Assembly: GCA_036389315.1 (NCBI GenBank)
Contig: DASVQF010000048.1
Span: 232,222-296,221 of the forward strand
Origin: DASQYE01 sp036389315
GTDB taxonomy: Bacteria; Acidobacteriota; Blastocatellia; Pyrinomonadales; Pyrinomonadaceae
Direction of reading: 5' to 3'
DNA: 64,000 bases
In this document: positions 60,972-64,000 of the stretch, one piece after another
Layout of the letters: each line of letters opens with the position of its first letter
How positions within the stretch are numbered: position 1 is the first letter of the stretch
The notes under the pieces: model-generated
What the model was told of the DNA's origin: nothing
What the model saw: only the letters and a program-made list of their open reading frames with translations
Database searches by the model: none
Translations under genes and position numbers: made by a program

Positions 60972-62363
60972 ATGACTGATTCCTTAACTTCCCTTCCCCT
61001 CGAACAACAGGTCGGGCAAATCTTCTACATCGGGCTGCCGGGCACGGAGATGGACGCCGAGGCGCGCTCGCTGGTCGAGGAGGTCTCGCCCGGCGGCGTG
61101 ATTATCTTCGGCCGCAACGTCGCCGCGCCCGAACAGTTGCGCAAGCTCCTGGACGACGCTCGCGCTCTTCTGCCCGCAGAGCCCTTGTGCGGGATAGACC
61201 AGGAGGGCGGACTCGTTGATCGCCTGCGACGCATCTGCACGCCCATGCCCGCCGCGCGCACCATTCGCCAGCACGGCGACCTGGCCGCAGCCCGCTCCCT
61301 GGGCCGCATCACGGGCGAGGTCTTGCGCCTGCTCGGCTTCAACATGAACTTCGCGCCCGTCATGTCGATCATGACGGACGAGCGGGACTTGCTCTCGAAC
61401 GGTCTCTACTCGCGCTCCTACGGGCGCTCGCCCGGCGAGGTGCTCGGCTACACGATGGTCTACCTGCGCGCTCTTCAGGGCGTGGGCTGCATGGGCTGCC
61501 TCAAACACTTCCCGGGCATCGGCGCGGGCGAAGTGGATTCGCACGAGGAGATGCCGCTCGTTCATCTCTCGCACGACGACCTGATGGCCCAGGACTTAGC
61601 GCCCTACATAGAGCTGTTCCAGCGCGAGGACGACCGCGACCTGCTCTCCAACGGTCTCTACTCGCGCTCCTACGGCCGCTCGCCCGGCGAGGTGCTCGGC
61701 TACACGATGGTCTACCTGCGCGGCCTGCAGGGCACGGGCATCCTCGGCTGCACCAAGCACTTCCCCGGCATCGGCGCCGGCGAGGTCGACACGCACGAGG
61801 AGATGGCCGTCATCCACCTCACGCACGACGACCTCATCGCGCAAGACCTCGCGCCCTACATCGAACTCTTCCAGCGCGAGGACAACATGGTGCGCGCCGT
61901 CATGGTCAGCCACGGCGGCTTCCCCAACATCGACATCCACCGCGGCATCGCCGGCGGCCGGCTCGTCCCCGCCTCCATCAACCCTTCAATCGTCCGCGAC
62001 CTCCTGCGCGACGAGCTGGGCTACGACGGCCTCGTCGTCACCGACGACCTTGAGATGGGCGCCATCGCCAAGCACTGCGAGATCGAGGAGGCTTCCCTGC
62101 GCGCCGTGCTCGCGGGCGAGGACATGCTCCTGGTCTGCGCCCGCCCAGACCTCATCCGCCGGAGCTACCGGGCGCTCCTGGACGCCGCGCGCCGCGGCGA
62201 GTTGTCGCGGGGGCGCATACAGGCTTCGCTCCGGCGCATCGCCGCCTTCAAGGCCCTGACGAAACCTCCCCTGACGTTCGACCCCAAGCGCTTCCAGGAG
62301 CTTTCGGCGGAGGTCGCCGAGCTGAGCCGCAAGCTGAACTACATGTACGGAGGTAAGTTCTAA
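60972..62363 (+). CDS. nagZ: NagZ-type beta-N-acetylhexosaminidase (GH3) with internal tandem duplication
   Basis: A 463-residue GH3 family enzyme for recycling of peptidoglycan sugars. Family motifs: PLCGIDQEGGLVDRLRRI, LGFNMNFAPVMSI, KHFPGIGAGEVDSHEEM and VVTDDLEMGAIAKH (Asp358/359 region contains the nucleophile). The segment with KHFPG and the DSH loop occurs twice: residues 136-219 and 220-303 are 72 of 84 identical. Without the duplicate the length would be about 379, closer to normal NagZ. Both copies keep the loop His (191 and 275); only one can be in the barrel position. There is no signal peptide. Whether this is active or an assembly effect is unsettled. Confidence 0.85.
   Translation: MTDSLTSLPLEQQVGQIFYIGLPGTEMDAEARSLVEEVSPGGVIIFGRNVAAPEQLRKLLDDARALLPAEPLCGIDQEGGLVDRLRRICTPMPAARTIRQHGDLAAARSLGRITGEVLRLLGFNMNFAPVMSIMTDERDLLSNGLYSRSYGRSPGEVLGYTMVYLRALQGVGCMGCLKHFPGIGAGEVDSHEEMPLVHLSHDDLMAQDLAPYIELFQREDDRDLLSNGLYSRSYGRSPGEVLGYTMVYLRGLQGTGILGCTKHFPGIGAGEVDTHEEMAVIHLTHDDLIAQDLAPYIELFQREDNMVRAVMVSHGGFPNIDIHRGIAGGRLVPASINPSIVRDLLRDELGYDGLVVTDDLEMGAIAKHCEIEEASLRAVLAGEDMLLVCARPDLIRRSYRALLDAARRGELSRGRIQASLRRIAAFKALTKPPLTFDPKRFQELSAEVAELSRKLNYMYGGKF
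61377..61880 (+). repeat. Two tandem 252-base copies inside nagZ
   Basis: Copy one is 61377-61628 and copy two 61629-61880, in frame and directly adjacent. I counted 39 differing bases of 252 (about 85% identity) and 12 differing residues of 84. Identity is concentrated in the first 93 bases; a 45-base stretch around 61425-61469 matches perfectly. A/T-ending codons number 10 in copy one and 3 in copy two. Confidence 0.9.
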
Positions 62364-62365
62364 CA

Positions 62366-63928
62366 ATGCCGCGCCTTCAACTTCGGAACGTCGCCGCCCT
62401 CTTCGCCCTCTGCTCGACTCTGCTGGCCGGCTGCGGCGGCGGGACGACGGGGCAGAAGGCCATGCGCTTCAAGGCGCCCATCTTCCTCAAGATCAACGCC
62501 GCCAGCGCGCCGACGCGCCAGTACGCGAGCATCATCCAGAATCAGTTGAAGCAGGTCGGCATCCCTTGTGAGATCGATCAGGTCGAGTTCAACACCCTGC
62601 TCGACCAGCAGCGCAAGGGTCAGTTCCAGCTGACGACGGGGCGCTGGGTCGGCGGCAACCAGGACCCGATCTACCTCTTCGACCTCTTCCACACCGGCGC
62701 CTACCAGAACCGCGGACGCTACAGCAACGCGGAGCTGGACAAGGCGCTCGAAGAGGCCGTCGGCACCTTCGACCGCGCGCAGGCCAAAGGGCTGTACACG
62801 CGCGCCCAGGACATCATCAGCCGCGAGGTGCCGCAGCTCCCGCTCTGGTACGTTGACCAGATGGTCGTCGCGCGCAGGAACGTCCAGAACCTCAACGTCC
62901 CCGTCGACGGCGACTGGCGCTTCCTGCGCGACGTGACCGTGGAGGGCGGCAAGTCCGGCCCATTCGTCGTCGTGCTCGAATCCAACCCCGAGACGCTCGA
63001 CCAGTTGCGCGGCACCGACGCTTCGAGCGAGCGCTTCCGCCAGCTCATGTTCAACTCGCTCGTCCGCAAGAACGAGAACTTCGACTACGTCGGCGACCTC
63101 GCCACAGACATCCAGCAGAGCCCCGACCACCTCGTCTACACCTTCAAGCTCAGGGACGGCGTCAAGTTCCACAACGGCAAAGCCTTCACCTCGGCCGACG
63201 CCAAATACACGCTCGAAACGCTGCTCAAGTCCGACTCGCGCAAGGCCAACGACTTCTTCGAGGGCGCGGGCGACGAACGCAAGTCACTCGTCAAGGCCGT
63301 CGAGACCCCAGACCCGCTGACGCTCGTCGTGCGCCTGAATAAGCCTCTGACCAAGTTCCTCTCGGGGCTCGTCCCCGTCGGCATGATGCCGCAGGGCTAC
63401 ACGACCGACCAGCAGAAGAAGACGCCCGTCGGCACCGGCGCCTTCAAGTTCGTGCGCTTCGACGAGTCGCAGCAGGTCGTAGACCTCACGGCCAACGAGG
63501 ACTACTGGGGCGGCGCGCCCGCCGTCAAAAGCTTGCGCGTGCGCACCATCCTCGACGCCAACACCTTGCAGGCCGAGCTGAAGAGCGGCGGCGTCGACCT
63601 CGCGCAGGTCGCCAACCTACAGCCCGACGCGTACCAGCAGCTCGGGCAGGACGCGAACCTGAAGATCGCGCAGTTCCCCGGCGTCAACGTCGTCTACCTC
63701 AACTTCAACGCCGCCGACGAAGTGCTCAAAGACCCGCGCGTGCGGCAGGCCATCGCCTACGCCATCGACCGCGAGGCCATCGTCAAGGAGCTTCTGCTCG
63801 GGCAGGCCCGCGTCGCCAACTCCATCCTGCCCGAGCAGTCCTGGGCCTACGCGCCCGGACAGGTCTACAAATACGACCCCGAGCGCGCCAAGCAGCTTCT
63901 CGACGAAGCGGGCTACAAAGCCCCCTAG
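62366..63928 (+). CDS. ABC substrate-binding protein (SBP family 5), halves in permuted order
   Basis: A 520-residue lipoprotein-like peptide-binding protein. Signal peptide and lipobox (STLLAGC) at the N-terminus are followed by MRFKAPIFLKINAASAPTR, IIQNQLKQVGIPCEIDQVEF, YSNAELDKALEEAV and VPQLPLWYVDQMVVARR, segments that in SBP family 5 proteins form the C-terminal lobe. From about residue 203 comes PFVVVLESNPETLDQLRG, LRDGVKFHNGKAFTSADAKY, then DPRVRQAIAYAIDREAIVKE and ERAKQLLDEAGY, which normally precede the first part. The order is thus circularly permuted, ending at AGYKAP where the other half would normally begin. It starts two bases after nagZ. Permease genes usually following such proteins are absent here. 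Confidence 0.82.
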   Translation: MPRLQLRNVAALFALCSTLLAGCGGGTTGQKAMRFKAPIFLKINAASAPTRQYASIIQNQLKQVGIPCEIDQVEFNTLLDQQRKGQFQLTTGRWVGGNQDPIYLFDLFHTGAYQNRGRYSNAELDKALEEAVGTFDRAQAKGLYTRAQDIISREVPQLPLWYVDQMVVARRNVQNLNVPVDGDWRFLRDVTVEGGKSGPFVVVLESNPETLDQLRGTDASSERFRQLMFNSLVRKNENFDYVGDLATDIQQSPDHLVYTFKLRDGVKFHNGKAFTSADAKYTLETLLKSDSRKANDFFEGAGDERKSLVKAVETPDPLTLVVRLNKPLTKFLSGLVPVGMMPQGYTTDQQKKTPVGTGAFKFVRFDESQQVVDLTANEDYWGGAPAVKSLRVRTILDANTLQAELKSGGVDLAQVANLQPDAYQQLGQDANLKIAQFPGVNVVYLNFNAADEVLKDPRVRQAIAYAIDREAIVKELLLGQARVANSILPEQSWAYAPGQVYKYDPERAKQLLDEAGYKAP

Positions 63929-63942
63929 CAGTCGGCTTTTTT
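63917..63942 (+). terminator. Candidate intrinsic terminator after the substrate-binding protein
   Basis: AAAGCC (63917-63922) pairs with GGCTTT (63934-63939) across an 11-base loop and is followed directly by more T residues. The stem begins within the last codons of the gene. The stem is short, so this is moderate evidence. Confidence 0.45.
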
Positions 63943-63961
63943 CCGGGGTGAGTAAAAGCTC

Positions 63962-64000
63962 TCAGAGGTCGATCCCCGCGGCAAGAAGGGTCTCTTCCAG
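63962..64000 (-). CDS. C-terminal end of a gene entering from the right edge
   Basis: The minus strand reads LEETLLAAGIDL and a TGA at 63962-63964. Only 12 residues lie in the window, so no family can be assigned; reality as a gene is inferred from the convergent terminator-like spacing. Confidence 0.4.
   Translation of the reverse strand: MEETLLAAGIDL

Overview
The window looks like one contig from an Acidobacteriota chromosome, probably class Blastocatellia near the Pyrinomonadaceae. This is inferred from overall gene content (gingipain-like C25 protease, TPR-rich secreted proteins, AMIN-like domain protein, an acidobacterial-style exopolysaccharide locus); no rRNA or other phylogenetic marker is present. 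The flanks are GC-rich, and the middle of the polysaccharide locus (about 35.7-52.5 kb) is visibly richer in A/T.

Layout. (1) 1-1939: the end of tsaB and a divergent pfkA. (2) 1969-11411: a minus-strand operon running PqqD-like protein, radical SAM/SPASM enzyme, a 60-residue Cys-containing peptide, HPr-kinase-like protein, S24/S26-type peptidase and a 1458-residue C25 protease, with a nucleotidyltransferase-family gene divergent from it. I read this as an uncharacterised RiPP-type modification system and the most interesting candidate in the window. (3) 11392-20440: ordinary accessory genes: DegT aminotransferase, AraC regulator, S41-TPR protease, AMIN-like protein, ankyrin protein, M49-like metallopeptidase and DUF885 protein. 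(4) 20669-20974: a decayed phage NinG-like gene. (5) 21013-56358: a 35-kb minus-strand exopolysaccharide/O-antigen locus with Wza, a Wzc-type tyrosine kinase, a Wzm/Wzt ABC exporter, about ten GT4-like glycosyltransferases, one GT2, two FkbM methyltransferases, an AsnB-type amidotransferase, a carbamoyltransferase, two Wzy/WaaL-like membrane proteins, a WecA-like initiating transferase and TPR proteins. A LuxR-type regulator lies just upstream. A sugar epimerase/dehydratase in this locus is broken by two frameshifts and one nonsense codon, and another short gene remnant lies next to wzt. (6) 57686-63928: a small membrane protein, mutS, nagZ and a peptide-type substrate-binding protein.

The last two genes are abnormal. 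nagZ carries an 84-residue tandem duplication, and the substrate-binding protein has its C-terminal half placed before its N-terminal half. Either this is a real rearrangement or a mis-join in the assembly. The second nagZ copy and what follows also have more strongly G/C-ending codons.

Working together, the region (5) genes would start a glycan on undecaprenyl phosphate (WecA-like), extend and decorate it (GTs, FkbM, amidation, carbamoylation), move it across the inner membrane (Wzm/Wzt), and export or ligate it (Wza/Wzc, WaaL/Wzy-like). In region (2) a short peptide would be recognised by the PqqD-like protein, modified by the radical SAM enzyme, possibly phosphorylated and further derivatised by the kinase and nucleotidyltransferase, and cleaved by a peptidase.
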